Source: an uncultured Selenomonadaceae bacterium (GTDB taxonomy: Bacteria; Bacillota; Negativicutes; Selenomonadales; Selenomonadaceae). From it: a stretch of DNA of 19,548 bases. Each line of letters starts with the position of its first letter. Position 1 is the stretch's first letter. Shown here piece after piece: positions 8,457 through 15,026 of the stretch. The position numbers and the translations under genes are program-made. The notes beneath the pieces were generated by a model. That model had not been told where the DNA came from, did not search any database, and worked only from the letters and a program-made list of their open reading frames with translations. Location of the stretch: NCBI GenBank assembly GCA_905235425.1, contig CAJOKY010000015.1:1-19548 (forward strand), in the 5' to 3' direction.

Positions 8457-8592
8457 TCTCTAGTAGAGACTGTTGATAAAATCCAAGCTGATAAAAAATT
8501 TTTATTTTTTAGTTTAACTTAATTTTAACTACTTTCTTTTGGCGCAAAATTTTGGCGTTATCGTACGCAGCTCAAGGTACATCCGCGCCGCC
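8457..8592. repeat. Structured intergenic repeat, copy R4 (inverted relative of R5)
   Basis: Its reverse complement matches the right end of the window. GGCGCGGATGTACC-TGAGCTGCGTACGATAACGCC corresponds to 19344-19379, and GCGCCAAAAGAAAGTAGTTA, TTTTTTATCAGCTTGGA and CTCTAG-type blocks correspond to 19475-19539. The copy here lacks half of the AT-rich hairpin and about 80 bp found in R5. With R2 and the enolase terminator it fills most of the gene-free stretch 8376-8859. The remaining 8593-8654 shows nothing I recognise beyond a short AAAAAGCGCCG fragment. Confidence 0.75.
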
Positions 8593-8654
8593 TTTTTTAA
8601 CTGCACCGGCTACTAGCTAATTTAAGACAACCAAAAAGCGCCGCAGATTAAATC

Positions 8655-8786
8655 ATACTTTTTCTTTGGCGCAAAGAAAAAGTAAGCAAAAAGAAACATG
8701 TCCGCTGAAACGACATCACGTCGTTTGCGCGGGCGGGCGCGCGTCCTTGCGCGCCTCACCTAATCCTGCGTTTACAAAATTTGCAA
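8655..8786 (+). repeat. Structured intergenic repeat, copy R2
   Basis: It starts with a perfect 13-bp hairpin, TACTTTTTCTTTG-GCG-CAAAGAAAAAGTA (8656-8684). A 7-bp hairpin AAACGAC/GTCGTTT follows (8708-8726), then a 7-bp hairpin GGCGCGC-GTCCTT-GCGCGCC (8736-8755), and the copy ends in AAAATTTGCAA. Compared with R1, one pair of the last hairpin changes from A-T to G-C on both sides while the loop stays constant, a compensatory change suggesting selection on structure. The repeat contains an open frame (MAQRKSKQKE...) that I regard as spurious. Confidence 0.85.
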
Positions 8787-8818
8787 TAAGAAAAAGCGCC
8801 GTACCGAAGTACGACGCC
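8786..8818 (-). terminator. Intrinsic terminator of enolase (UUCG tetraloop)
   Basis: On the minus strand GCGTCGTAC (8817-8809), loop TTCG, GTACGGCGC (8804-8796), then TTTTTCTTATT. This is a 9-bp stem with one U-G pair closed by an exceptionally stable C(UUCG)G tetraloop. It lies about 40 bp after the enolase stop codon. Confidence 0.9.
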
Positions 8819-8859
8819 GAAGTTACGATGAAAATTTATTTTATGTTGATTTTATGGTA

Positions 8860-10197
8860 TTAACGTCCGAAAGTTTTGTTGAGAAGAGGAGCGCGCTGAT
8901 AAACCGCGTTTTGACCGAGCTCTTCTTCAATGCGGATAAGTTGATTGTACTTCGCCATGCGGTCTGTACGACTCATGGAACCTGTCTTAATTTGTCCGCT
9001 GTTCGTTGCTACGGCGATATCAGCAATGGTAGCGTCTTCAGTTTCGCCGGAGCGGTGTGAAGTTACAGTCGTGTAGTTATGACGATGCGCCATTTCGATA
9101 GCTTCGAGCGTTTCGGTAAGGGAGCCGATCTGGTTGACTTTGATAAGAATGGAGTTAGCAGCGCCCATCTTAATGCCTTTTTCAAGGAATTTGGTATTGG
9201 TAACGAACAGGTCATCACCTACGAGCTGGCAACGATCGCCGATCGTCTGCGTAAGTTTAACCCAGTTATCCCAATCGTTTTCGTCGAGACCGTCTTCAAT
9301 GGAGTCAATCGGGAAGTCCGTAATAAGTTTTTCAAGGAATTTAATTTGTTCATCGGCGCTAAGTCTCTTGCCGTTAGGATCTTTTTCTTTGCCGTCTTTG
9401 AGTTTGCGATAATCGTAGAACCATTGATCGCCTTCTTTGAAGGCAAATTCGGATGCCGCGCAGTCCATAGCAATTTTTACGTCGTCGCCGGGTTTGTAAC
9501 CTGCTTTTTCGATAGCCTGCACAATAACTTGAAGAGCGTCTTCAATGCCGTTGAGTTTGGGAGCAAATCCACCTTCATCGCCTACTGCGGTAGAAAGACC
9601 GCGACCTTTGAGAATTTTTGCGAGGTTGTGGAAAACTTCCGCGCCCATGCGTACGGCTTCACGAAGAGTGGGAGCGCCTACAGGACGAATCATAAATTCT
9701 TGGAAGGCAATGGGAGCGTCGGAGTGTGCGCCGCCGTTGATGATGTTCATCATCGGTACGGGCAGTTTGTAAGTATTGCAACCGCCGATATAGCGATAAA
9801 GGGGCAGTCCGACATATTGAGCCGCCGCTTTCGCCGCCGCCAATGATACGCCGAGTACCGCATTTGCACCGAGTTTGCTCTTCGTGGGAGTTCCGTCAAG
9901 CTCGATCATCTTATAATCGAGACCGCGTTGATTAAGTACGCAATCGCCTTCAAGAGCAGGAGCAATTACTTTGTTGACGTTTTCTACTGCCTTCAAAACA
10001 CCTTTGCCAAGATAACGACCTTTGTCGCCGTCACGAAGTTCAAGCGCTTCGTTTTCGCCTGTTGATGCGCCGGAAGGTACAGCTGCACGACCGACAATGC
10101 CGTTACCAAGTTTTACGTCGACTTCAACCGTGGGGTTACCGCGAGAGTCTATAATTTCACGACCGATAATCTTCTCAATTTTTGAACAGCACTTCAT
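8860..10197 (-). CDS. eno: Enolase (2-phosphoglycerate dehydratase)
   Basis: Interconverts 2-phosphoglycerate and phosphoenolpyruvate in glycolysis; cytoplasmic, Mg-dependent. The N-terminus has the standard GREIIDSRGNPTVEV, and the product is 445 residues. The catalytic and metal ligands are all in their usual contexts: E208 in GDEGGFAP, D245 in KIAMDCAASEF, E301 in DSIEDGLDENDW, D328 in LVGDDLFVTN, K353 in ILIKVNQIGS, and the SHRSGETED loop. I start at ATG 10197, with GGGGG 9 nt upstream, rather than the in-frame TTG one codon earlier. It is flanked by its own promoter and a UUCG terminator, so it is monocistronic. It is not in the gap-pgk-tpi-pgm cluster often seen in Firmicutes. Confidence 0.98.
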   Translation of the reverse strand: MKCCSKIEKIIGREIIDSRGNPTVEVDVKLGNGIVGRAAVPSGASTGENEALELRDGDKGRYLGKGVLKAVENVNKVIAPALEGDCVLNQRGLDYKMIELDGTPTKSKLGANAVLGVSLAAAKAAAQYVGLPLYRYIGGCNTYKLPVPMMNIINGGAHSDAPIAFQEFMIRPVGAPTLREAVRMGAEVFHNLAKILKGRGLSTAVGDEGGFAPKLNGIEDALQVIVQAIEKAGYKPGDDVKIAMDCAASEFAFKEGDQWFYDYRKLKDGKEKDPNGKRLSADEQIKFLEKLITDFPIDSIEDGLDENDWDNWVKLTQTIGDRCQLVGDDLFVTNTKFLEKGIKMGAANSILIKVNQIGSLTETLEAIEMAHRHNYTTVTSHRSGETEDATIADIAVATNSGQIKTGSMSRTDRMAKYNQLIRIEEELGQNAVYQRAPLLNKTFGR

Positions 10198-10248
10198 CAA
10201 AAAATTCCCCCTTGTCTCTCACAAACCAAGATTAATTTTTATAGTCAA

Positions 10249-10276
10249 ATTATAGCAGTTATCGCGCAAATTGCAA
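10249..10276 (-). promoter_or_regulatory. Promoter of eno
   Basis: Minus strand TTGCAA (10276-10271), 16-bp spacer ending in TGC, TATAAT (10254-10249). This is a perfect -10 with an extended TGn element, about 50 bp before the enolase ATG. It fits strong constitutive expression. Confidence 0.85.
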
Positions 10277-10332
10277 GCGAAATTTTCAAAAAATTTATGA
10301 AGTTTATATGAAATTTACCTGTAATATTTGGC

Positions 10333-10361
10333 TTGACGGCAAAAAAATAAAGGCGTATAAT
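10333..10361 (+). promoter_or_regulatory. Promoter of the small-peptide (candidate toxin) mRNA
   Basis: TTGACG (10333-10338), exactly 17-bp spacer, TATAAT (10356-10361): 11 of 12 consensus bases. The predicted transcript start is near 10368, exactly where the 5' arm of the long-range clamp (GTGTCC, 10369-10374) begins. Confidence 0.9.
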
Positions 10362-10396
10362 TGCCCGTGTGTCCACAGCGGCAGGCGGTTTCGCTA

Positions 10397-10414
10397 CATC
10401 TCCACAAGGAGGTG
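10397..10414 (+). promoter_or_regulatory. SD-sequestering hairpin
   Basis: CATCTCC (10397-10403), loop ACAA, GGAGGTG (10408-10414): 7 bp including one G-U pair. The 3' strand is the ribosome binding site of the peptide whose ATG is at 10421, so the SD is buried in the folded mRNA. This is seen directly; the regulatory effect is inferred. Confidence 0.75.
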
Positions 10415-10420
10415 AATGCG

Positions 10421-10489
10421 ATGGATAAGTCTGATTGGCTTACGTTAATCAACATTATCTTGACGCTTATCGAGATTCTTACTCGGTAA
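10421..10489 (+). CDS. 22-residue hydrophobic peptide, candidate type I toxin
   Basis: The peptide starts MDKSDWLTLINI, continues ILTLIEILTR and ends with TAA. It is a single amphipathic or hydrophobic helix of about 16 residues with charged ends, the layout of membrane-acting type I toxins and holin-like peptides. A very strong SD (AAGGAGGTG) lies 6 nt before the ATG but is sequestered in a hairpin. It lies alone between eno and rlmD on the opposite strand to both, with its own near-consensus promoter and terminator. I do not recognise it as a member of a named family (Fst, TxpA, BsrG, Ibs, Ldr). Alternatives are a leader peptide of a regulatory RNA (but no downstream gene on this strand is within reach) or a secreted signal. 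Toxicity is inferred from architecture only. Confidence 0.75.
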   Translation: MDKSDWLTLINIILTLIEILTR

Positions 10490-10494
10490 AGCCG

Positions 10495-10659
10495 ACAACC
10501 CGCCTGATTTCCCCATAAATTGGACGGGTCACAGTTTATTTTTCAGTAACAAACATAATTAGGGCGAAACCGCATGCCGGACACATATCCCGCTCAAAAG
10601 GCGGGATTTTTCTTTTATCTATATTATCTGTAATTTTTAGGACATAAATCCGCTTGCCG
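10495..10659 (-). ncRNA. Predicted convergent antisense RNA (candidate antitoxin)
   Basis: A perfect-consensus minus-strand promoter (10666-10695) would start an RNA near 10659, running antisense into the 3' half of the peptide mRNA and fully complementary to its terminator, 3' clamp arm and 3' UTR. Convergent 3'-overlapping antisense RNAs are the known arrangement in txpA/RatA, bsrG/SR4 and fst systems. The 3' end is a guess: on the minus strand ACCCG-T-CC (10536-10529) can pair with GGCGGGT (10505-10499), but the following sequence is a poor U-tract. Instead it could be a distal eno leader. Confidence 0.5.
10589..10616 (+). terminator. Intrinsic terminator of the small-peptide mRNA
   Basis: CCCGC (10589-10593), loop of 7, GCGGG (10601-10605), then ATTTTTCTTTT. 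It lies 4 nt after the last clamp block. There is no T-tract on the minus strand, so it is not bidirectional. Confidence 0.85.
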
Positions 10660-10665
10660 ATTAAA

Positions 10666-10695
10666 ATTATAATCTTCAGCGGTTTAATTTGTCAA
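10666..10695 (-). promoter_or_regulatory. Perfect-consensus promoter facing the peptide gene
   Basis: Minus strand TTGACA (10695-10690), 18-bp spacer, TATAAT (10671-10666): 12 of 12 consensus bases. The rlmD stop codon TGA (10694-10692) lies inside the -35 hexamer. It points at the peptide transcription unit and, further on, eno. Confidence 0.8.
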
Positions 10696-12047
10696 GATTG
10701 ACTTTCTAAAAGTGTAACTGATTCGACGTGCGAACTGAATGGAAACATATCGACCGGCTGAATTTTTTTTGTACTGTAGCCGAGTTCACGCAAAATTGAA
10801 ATGTCACGCGCCAATGTTGCGGGATTGCATGAAACGTAGACAATTTTTGACGGCGACATTGCGGCGAATGTTTCCAAAACTTTTTTATCGCAACCTGCAC
10901 GCGGCGGGTCAACAATTACAACATCTGCGCGGACGCCTTCACGATAAAGGCGCGGAATAATTTTCAACGTGTCACCTGCAATAAATTCAGCGTTGCGAAT
11001 ATTATTTTCACGCGCATTTTTTTTCGCGTCGTCAATCGCCGTCGGTACAATTTCAATGCCGTAGACTTTTCGCGCAGATTTCGCCAAAAATAAAGTTATC
11101 GTACCGATGCCGCAGTAAGCGTCAATCACCGTTTCACGTCCCGTAAGCTCGGCGAATTTCAATGCAACGTTGTACAAAACTTCTGCCTGCGCGGAGTTGA
11201 CTTGAAAAAATGAGCGTGCCGAAATGTTAAACGTCAAATTTTCAATGCGGTCTTTAATCGTCGGCTTGCCGTATAAAATTTTTGTTTCACGTCCCAAAAT
11301 CACGTTGTTGTGGTACGTCTGAATATTTTGCTGTACGCTTGTAACCTTAGGCAGTTCGTGACAAATTGCGCGTACAATATTTTTTTCTGCAGGTAAATTT
11401 TTCATAGCCGTAACAAGCACAATCATCAATTCGCCGTTAAAACCAATTCGGCTCATAACGTGACGCAAAACGCCTCTGTGAGTGTCTTCGTCGTAGGCGG
11501 CAACGTTGTATTTTTGCAAAATTTTTTTCACGGCGGCTAAAACTTCGTCCATACCTTCACGCTGAATCAGGCAGGAATTTGTATCAATAATTTGGTGACT
11601 GCCGCGCGCATAGCAACCTATCACCAATTCGCCTTTCTGTCGCGCTACGGGGAATTGCATTTTGTTTCTATAGCGCAGGGGATTTTCCATGCCGAGCGTG
11701 TCAAAAATTTCAACGCCTTTAATCTTTCCAATATGCTCAACCGCGTCAACAACCTGCTGACGTTTCCATTTTAACTGCGCGGCGTAATTTAAATGTTGCA
11801 GTTGACAGCCGCCGCATCTTTCATAAATGGGACAAAACGGCTTAACCCTGTCGCCACTTTCGCGCAGAATTTTTACCAATCGTGCTACGGCGTAATTTTT
11901 TTTAGTCTCTTTCACTTCGGCAAAAATTTTTTCATCCGGCAAGGCGCCTTCAACAAATACCGTCAAGCCGTCGTGTCGCCCTACGCCTTCGCCGTTCGTA
12001 CCGAGACCGGTAATTTCTAATTCCAATTTTAATTCTCCCAAAATCAT
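10692..12047 (-). CDS. rlmD: 23S rRNA (uracil-C5)-methyltransferase, RlmD/RlmCD type
   Basis: Transfers methyl from S-adenosylmethionine to C5 of uracil in 23S rRNA. E. coli RlmD modifies U1939, and Firmicute RlmCD enzymes may modify U747 too; which applies here cannot be read. An N-terminal TRAM domain (ITGLGTNGEGV) is followed by the four iron-sulfur cysteines C72, C78, C81 and C159, the SAM motif DAYCGIGT at 309-316, DPPRAGCD at about 380, and the catalytic cysteine C407 in YVSCNPATLARD. An open frame continues upstream to 12101, but those codons come from the R3 repeat and match no TRAM domain. ATG 12047 gives 451 residues but lacks an SD; TTG at 12026, 8 nt after GGGAG, may be the true start. 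It is the last gene of the pheS operon. Confidence 0.93.
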   Translation of the reverse strand: MILGELKLELEITGLGTNGEGVGRHDGLTVFVEGALPDEKIFAEVKETKKNYAVARLVKILRESGDRVKPFCPIYERCGGCQLQHLNYAAQLKWKRQQVVDAVEHIGKIKGVEIFDTLGMENPLRYRNKMQFPVARQKGELVIGCYARGSHQIIDTNSCLIQREGMDEVLAAVKKILQKYNVAAYDEDTHRGVLRHVMSRIGFNGELMIVLVTAMKNLPAEKNIVRAICHELPKVTSVQQNIQTYHNNVILGRETKILYGKPTIKDRIENLTFNISARSFFQVNSAQAEVLYNVALKFAELTGRETVIDAYCGIGTITLFLAKSARKVYGIEIVPTAIDDAKKNARENNIRNAEFIAGDTLKIIPRLYREGVRADVVIVDPPRAGCDKKVLETFAAMSPSKIVYVSCNPATLARDISILRELGYSTKKIQPVDMFPFSSHVESVTLLESQS

Positions 12048-12063
12048 TAAAATAAAAAAAGAA

Positions 12064-12110
12064 GGCGCACAAGGACGTGCGCGGGTTTTTCTTTGCGCCA
12101 AAGAAAAGTA
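12064..12110 (-). repeat. Structured intergenic repeat, short copy R3
   Basis: GGCGCAC-AAGGAC-GTGCGC (12064-12082) is followed by TTTTCTTTG-CGC-CAAAGAAAA (12087-12107), a perfect 9-bp hairpin with a 3-nt loop. These are the two terminal hairpins of R1 and R2 brought together, with the centre missing. It lies in the zapA-rlmD gap, in the same orientation as R1, and extends the rlmD reading frame upstream. Confidence 0.8.
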
Positions 12111-12123
12111 AATCTAAAAAAGT

Positions 12124-12390
12124 CTACTTGTGTTCTTCGAGGAGTTCCAAAAGCTCGTCGTAGTCTTTTTTGAGTTGCAAATATTTTTCGGCGATTGTCA
12201 TTGCGGCAAGTACGGCGATTCGGTTACCTGCGAAAGTGTGCATATTTTGTGAAATTGAACGCATGGTAGAATCAACCATCTGTACAATTTGCGCAAGTCC
12301 TTCCGGATCGTCCGTCCTTAGCCGGTAAATGTCGCCGTTAATTTCTACTTCGACGCGGCGCGGCTCCCCCAACTTCTGTGTTTTTTCCAA
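12124..12390 (-). CDS. zapA: Cell division protein ZapA
   Basis: A small cytoplasmic protein that bundles FtsZ filaments at the division septum. The N-terminal RVEVEINGDIYRLRTDDPE forms the ZapA globular part (beta strands), and the IAVLAAMTIAEKYLQLKKDYDELLELLEE end is the characteristic coiled-coil helix. I start at TTG 12390 because GAGGTGG lies 5 nt upstream and overlaps the TGA of pheT, giving translational coupling; a GTG at 12399 is possible (3 more residues) but has almost no SD. Length, about 88 residues, is normal. pheT-zapA adjacency is common in Firmicutes. Confidence 0.93.
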   Translation of the reverse strand: MEKTQKLGEPRRVEVEINGDIYRLRTDDPEGLAQIVQMVDSTMRSISQNMHTFAGNRIAVLAAMTIAEKYLQLKKDYDELLELLEEHK

Positions 12391-12400
12391 GCAGACCACC

Positions 12401-14998
12401 TCAACTTCTTAATTGTGCCGCAAAAGTTTTTTCAAGTGTTGACAAAATATTTTTAAATGCGGCGTCTGCTTCCTCGTCTTTCAATGTTCGTTCGTCTGAT
12501 TGAAATTTTATTGTAAATGCTAAACTCTTTTTATCAGCGGCAATTCTGTCACCTTTGTAAACGTCGAAAAGTGTAACTTCATTGAAAAATTTTCCTGCCG
12601 ATTTAGCGATAACCTTTTCAACTTCGCCGGCGGCTACGTCATGATTTACCAAAATTGCCAAGTCACGAGTTATAGCGGGATATTTCGGCAACGGCGCAAA
12701 ATTAAACTTTTTAGCGGTACATTTCATAAGCGTTGCAACGTCGCACTCAAACGCAAAAATTTTTCTGTTCACGCCGAATGCTTCAGTAACGGCAGGGTGA
12801 ATTTCGCCGACCGTCGCCAAAACTTCACGACCTTTTTTGAACACGGCGGTTTTGCCGGGATGCATTGCGTAATGTTCGCCGACTTCGACGCTGTATCTTT
12901 CAATGTTAAGCCGCTCCAAAAGTTCCTCGACAATGCCTTTCACGTCATAAAAATCAACCTCCGCCGAATTTTGCGCCCAGCCATTAGGTTCACGTCTGCC
13001 GATAATGACGCCTACCAGTTTTTGGACTTCGTGCGGCAATTCGGTTATCGGTAAACCTTTTGGCAAAAATACCGGCGCAACTTCAAACAGTCTGATATCT
13101 TCATTTTTACGTGAAAAGTTTCTTGCCGCGTTTTCAAGCACCGAACCTAAAAGCGTCGTCCTAAGCAACGGCGCAACGTCTGTCAAAGGATTCAAAATCG
13201 GTACCGTGCGGCGTAATTCGCTATCTTTCGGCACTTGCAACTTGTCAAATGTTTCATCGCTTGTAAATACGAATGAAGTTATTTCATCCATACCGAGAGT
13301 GGTAAGCGCCGATTTAATTTTGTCTGCAAAGTTTTGGAAAGGTGACTGCCCGCCTTTACTGTTACCTTTCGGCAATGTCGAAGGGATATTGTTGTAGCCG
13401 TAAATTCGCGCAATTTCTTCCGATAAATCTTCCGGCAAGCTTACATCATTTCGCCAATCGGGAACAATCGCTTCATACGTCGAAGAAACGGCGGGAACAC
13501 TGCGCTTAATCATTTCGCCGACCGTCGCGCCGATATTTTTTATAAAATCCTCAACGCTTGAATTTGATGAAAGTTCGGTAGCCGCCTTGCCCAAATGTTT
13601 TGCCGCGTAGGAAATTTTATCAATCGCGCTGTCAAAATCTGTTATATTGTCGTCAGCATCTTTTATCTCAAAGCCGAGCGATTTCAAAACGCCGATGATA
13701 TATTCTTCGCTTAAATCTGTACCCAACCTGTCATTAATCTGCTTGACGGTGAATTTAACCGTAACCTGCGGCTTAGGCGCGGGGTAAACGTCAACAATAC
13801 CGCTACAAACTTTGCAAGCGCCCATTTCCTGCAGTAACTGCGCGGCGCGATCAAGAGCGGTTACGGTATTTTTTTCATTTGTACCGCGTTCAAATCTGCC
13901 GGACGCCTCAGAATGAAGACCGACTGCGCGGCTTGTACGGCGAATTGACGCGGGATTAAACGCCGCCGCCTCAAGTACTACCGTCTTTGTTTTTTCTGTA
14001 ATTTCAGTTTCAAGACCGCCCATAACTCCGGCAAGTCCCGCCGCCTTTTCGGCATCTGCAATTACAAGTTCGTTGCCCTTCGCCAGCCTGTTTGAATCGT
14101 CCAGCGTATGAAGTTGTTCGCCTTCAACTGCGCGGCGTGCATTTAAGACGTGACCTTTAACCTCGTCGTAATCGTAAGCGTGCATGGGTTGACCGAGTTC
14201 GACCATTACAAAGTTTGTCACGTCAACCACATTATTTATGGAGCGAATGCCCGCGCCTTCAAGACGTTTTTTCATCCACGCGGGAGAATCGCCTAATTTA
14301 ACGTCGGTTAATACGCGCGATGAAAAGCGTTGACATAAATCCGGCGCGTCAATTTTTATTTCAATTAAATCAGCCGCATTTTTACCCGCGTCTTCATTTA
14401 TCGTAATGTCGGGAAATTTCGGCGTCTGATTCAGTAACACGGCGGCTTCACGTACAAGACCGAATACGCTGAAACAATCGCCGCGATTTGCCGTAAGTTC
14501 AAATTCCAAAATGGCGTCGTCAAGTCCCAACACTTCAGCGGCAGGTTTACCTATCGGCGTATCTTCCGGCAAAATGTAAATGCCGATCTTTTGTTCTTCC
14601 GGCAGATTTTCAATATCCAATTTCAATTCGTCCGCCGAGCAGAGCATACCGTTTGACGCTACGCCGCGCAGTTTGCCTTTAGAAATTTTTTGACCATTGG
14701 GTAAATGTGCGCCTACCAATGCAACGGGTACAATCTGCCCTTGCTTTACATTAGGTGCGCCGGTGACTATTTGTAAAAGTTCATCTGCGCCGATATTCAT
14801 TTGACAAACTTGCAAATGATCTGAATCGGGATGCGCCGTCAACTCTTCAATACGTCCCGTTATAACTTTTTCCAATCCCTCACCTGCGCGGATGACATTT
14901 TCAACGGGTATTCCCGCCATTGTGAATTTTTCCGCCAATTCGTCCGCCGTACAGTCTATGTCAAGATAATCTTTCAACCACTTTATTGATACCTGCAT
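12401..14998 (-). CDS. pheT: Phenylalanine-tRNA ligase beta subunit
   Basis: With PheS it forms the alpha2-beta2 enzyme that charges tRNA-Phe. Visible in order: N-terminal VSIKWLKDYLDID, an EMAP-type tRNA-binding OB fold (about 38-145, GRIEELTAHPDSDHLQVC), the B3/B4 editing region (200-400), the B5 domain (about 405-520), the catalytic-like core with EDLSEEIARIYGY, and a C-terminal FDX-ACB domain. The ATG at 14998 is preceded by AGGAG 11 nt upstream; codons before it are not conserved in the family. At 865 residues it is about 60 longer than usual. The excess is an insertion at about 447-507, between LKSLGFEIK and YEAIVPDWRND, in B5. The gene lies 3' of the glycosyltransferase rather than directly after pheS. 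Confidence 0.98.
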   Translation of the reverse strand: MQVSIKWLKDYLDIDCTADELAEKFTMAGIPVENVIRAGEGLEKVITGRIEELTAHPDSDHLQVCQMNIGADELLQIVTGAPNVKQGQIVPVALVGAHLPNGQKISKGKLRGVASNGMLCSADELKLDIENLPEEQKIGIYILPEDTPIGKPAAEVLGLDDAILEFELTANRGDCFSVFGLVREAAVLLNQTPKFPDITINEDAGKNAADLIEIKIDAPDLCQRFSSRVLTDVKLGDSPAWMKKRLEGAGIRSINNVVDVTNFVMVELGQPMHAYDYDEVKGHVLNARRAVEGEQLHTLDDSNRLAKGNELVIADAEKAAGLAGVMGGLETEITEKTKTVVLEAAAFNPASIRRTSRAVGLHSEASGRFERGTNEKNTVTALDRAAQLLQEMGACKVCSGIVDVYPAPKPQVTVKFTVKQINDRLGTDLSEEYIIGVLKSLGFEIKDADDNITDFDSAIDKISYAAKHLGKAATELSSNSSVEDFIKNIGATVGEMIKRSVPAVSSTYEAIVPDWRNDVSLPEDLSEEIARIYGYNNIPSTLPKGNSKGGQSPFQNFADKIKSALTTLGMDEITSFVFTSDETFDKLQVPKDSELRRTVPILNPLTDVAPLLRTTLLGSVLENAARNFSRKNEDIRLFEVAPVFLPKGLPITELPHEVQKLVGVIIGRREPNGWAQNSAEVDFYDVKGIVEELLERLNIERYSVEVGEHYAMHPGKTAVFKKGREVLATVGEIHPAVTEAFGVNRKIFAFECDVATLMKCTAKKFNFAPLPKYPAITRDLAILVNHDVAAGEVEKVIAKSAGKFFNEVTLFDVYKGDRIAADKKSLAFTIKFQSDERTLKDEEADAAFKNILSTLEKTFAAQLRS
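13478..13660 (-). other. Extra ~60-residue segment inside PheT B5 domain
   Basis: The in-frame segment (DADDNITDFDSAIDK ... RSVPAVSST) interrupts a block that in ordinary PheT runs from the LKxLGFE helix directly to the VPxWRxD strand. It is rich in Ala, Ser, Asp and Lys and looks mostly helical. No stop codon or repeat border marks it, and its codon use looks like that of the flanks. Borders are approximate. Confidence 0.7.
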
Positions 14999-15026
14999 TA
15001 AAAGCATCACTCCTATTTAGTTTTAA

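Larger units (their letters stand above)
10368..10616 (+). other. Structured mRNA of the 22-residue peptide (5'-3' clamp)
   Basis: The predicted transcript of about 250 nt is bounded by a promoter and a terminator. Its two ends are complementary in the same order: GTGTCC (10369-10374) with GGACAC (10579-10584), GGCA (10380-10383) with TGCC (10575-10578), and GCGGTTTCGC (10385-10394) with GCGAAACCGC (10564-10573). Twenty base pairs in three blocks join the extreme 5' end to the sequence just before the terminator. Such 5'-3' clamps keep several type I toxin mRNAs translationally inert. The coding part is under a third of the RNA, so the RNA itself must matter. Confidence 0.75.

Noticed and set aside
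8666..8863. Plus-strand open frame starting MAQRKSKQKE
   Set aside because: It starts inside the hairpin of repeat R2 and continues through GC-rich hairpins and the enolase terminator. Related frames in R1 (2358-2549) and R3 arise from the same repeat sequence; no SD is seen.
9079..9846. Long plus-strand open frame (255 codons) opposite enolase
   Set aside because: It lies entirely antisense to a certain enolase gene and reflects its biased codon use; no SD or family resemblance.
10630..10690. Terminator for rlmD (AAACCGCT ... AGCGGATTT on the minus strand)
   Set aside because: The stem encloses the perfect-consensus promoter, has a long loop and lacks a T-tract; pairing is probably incidental.
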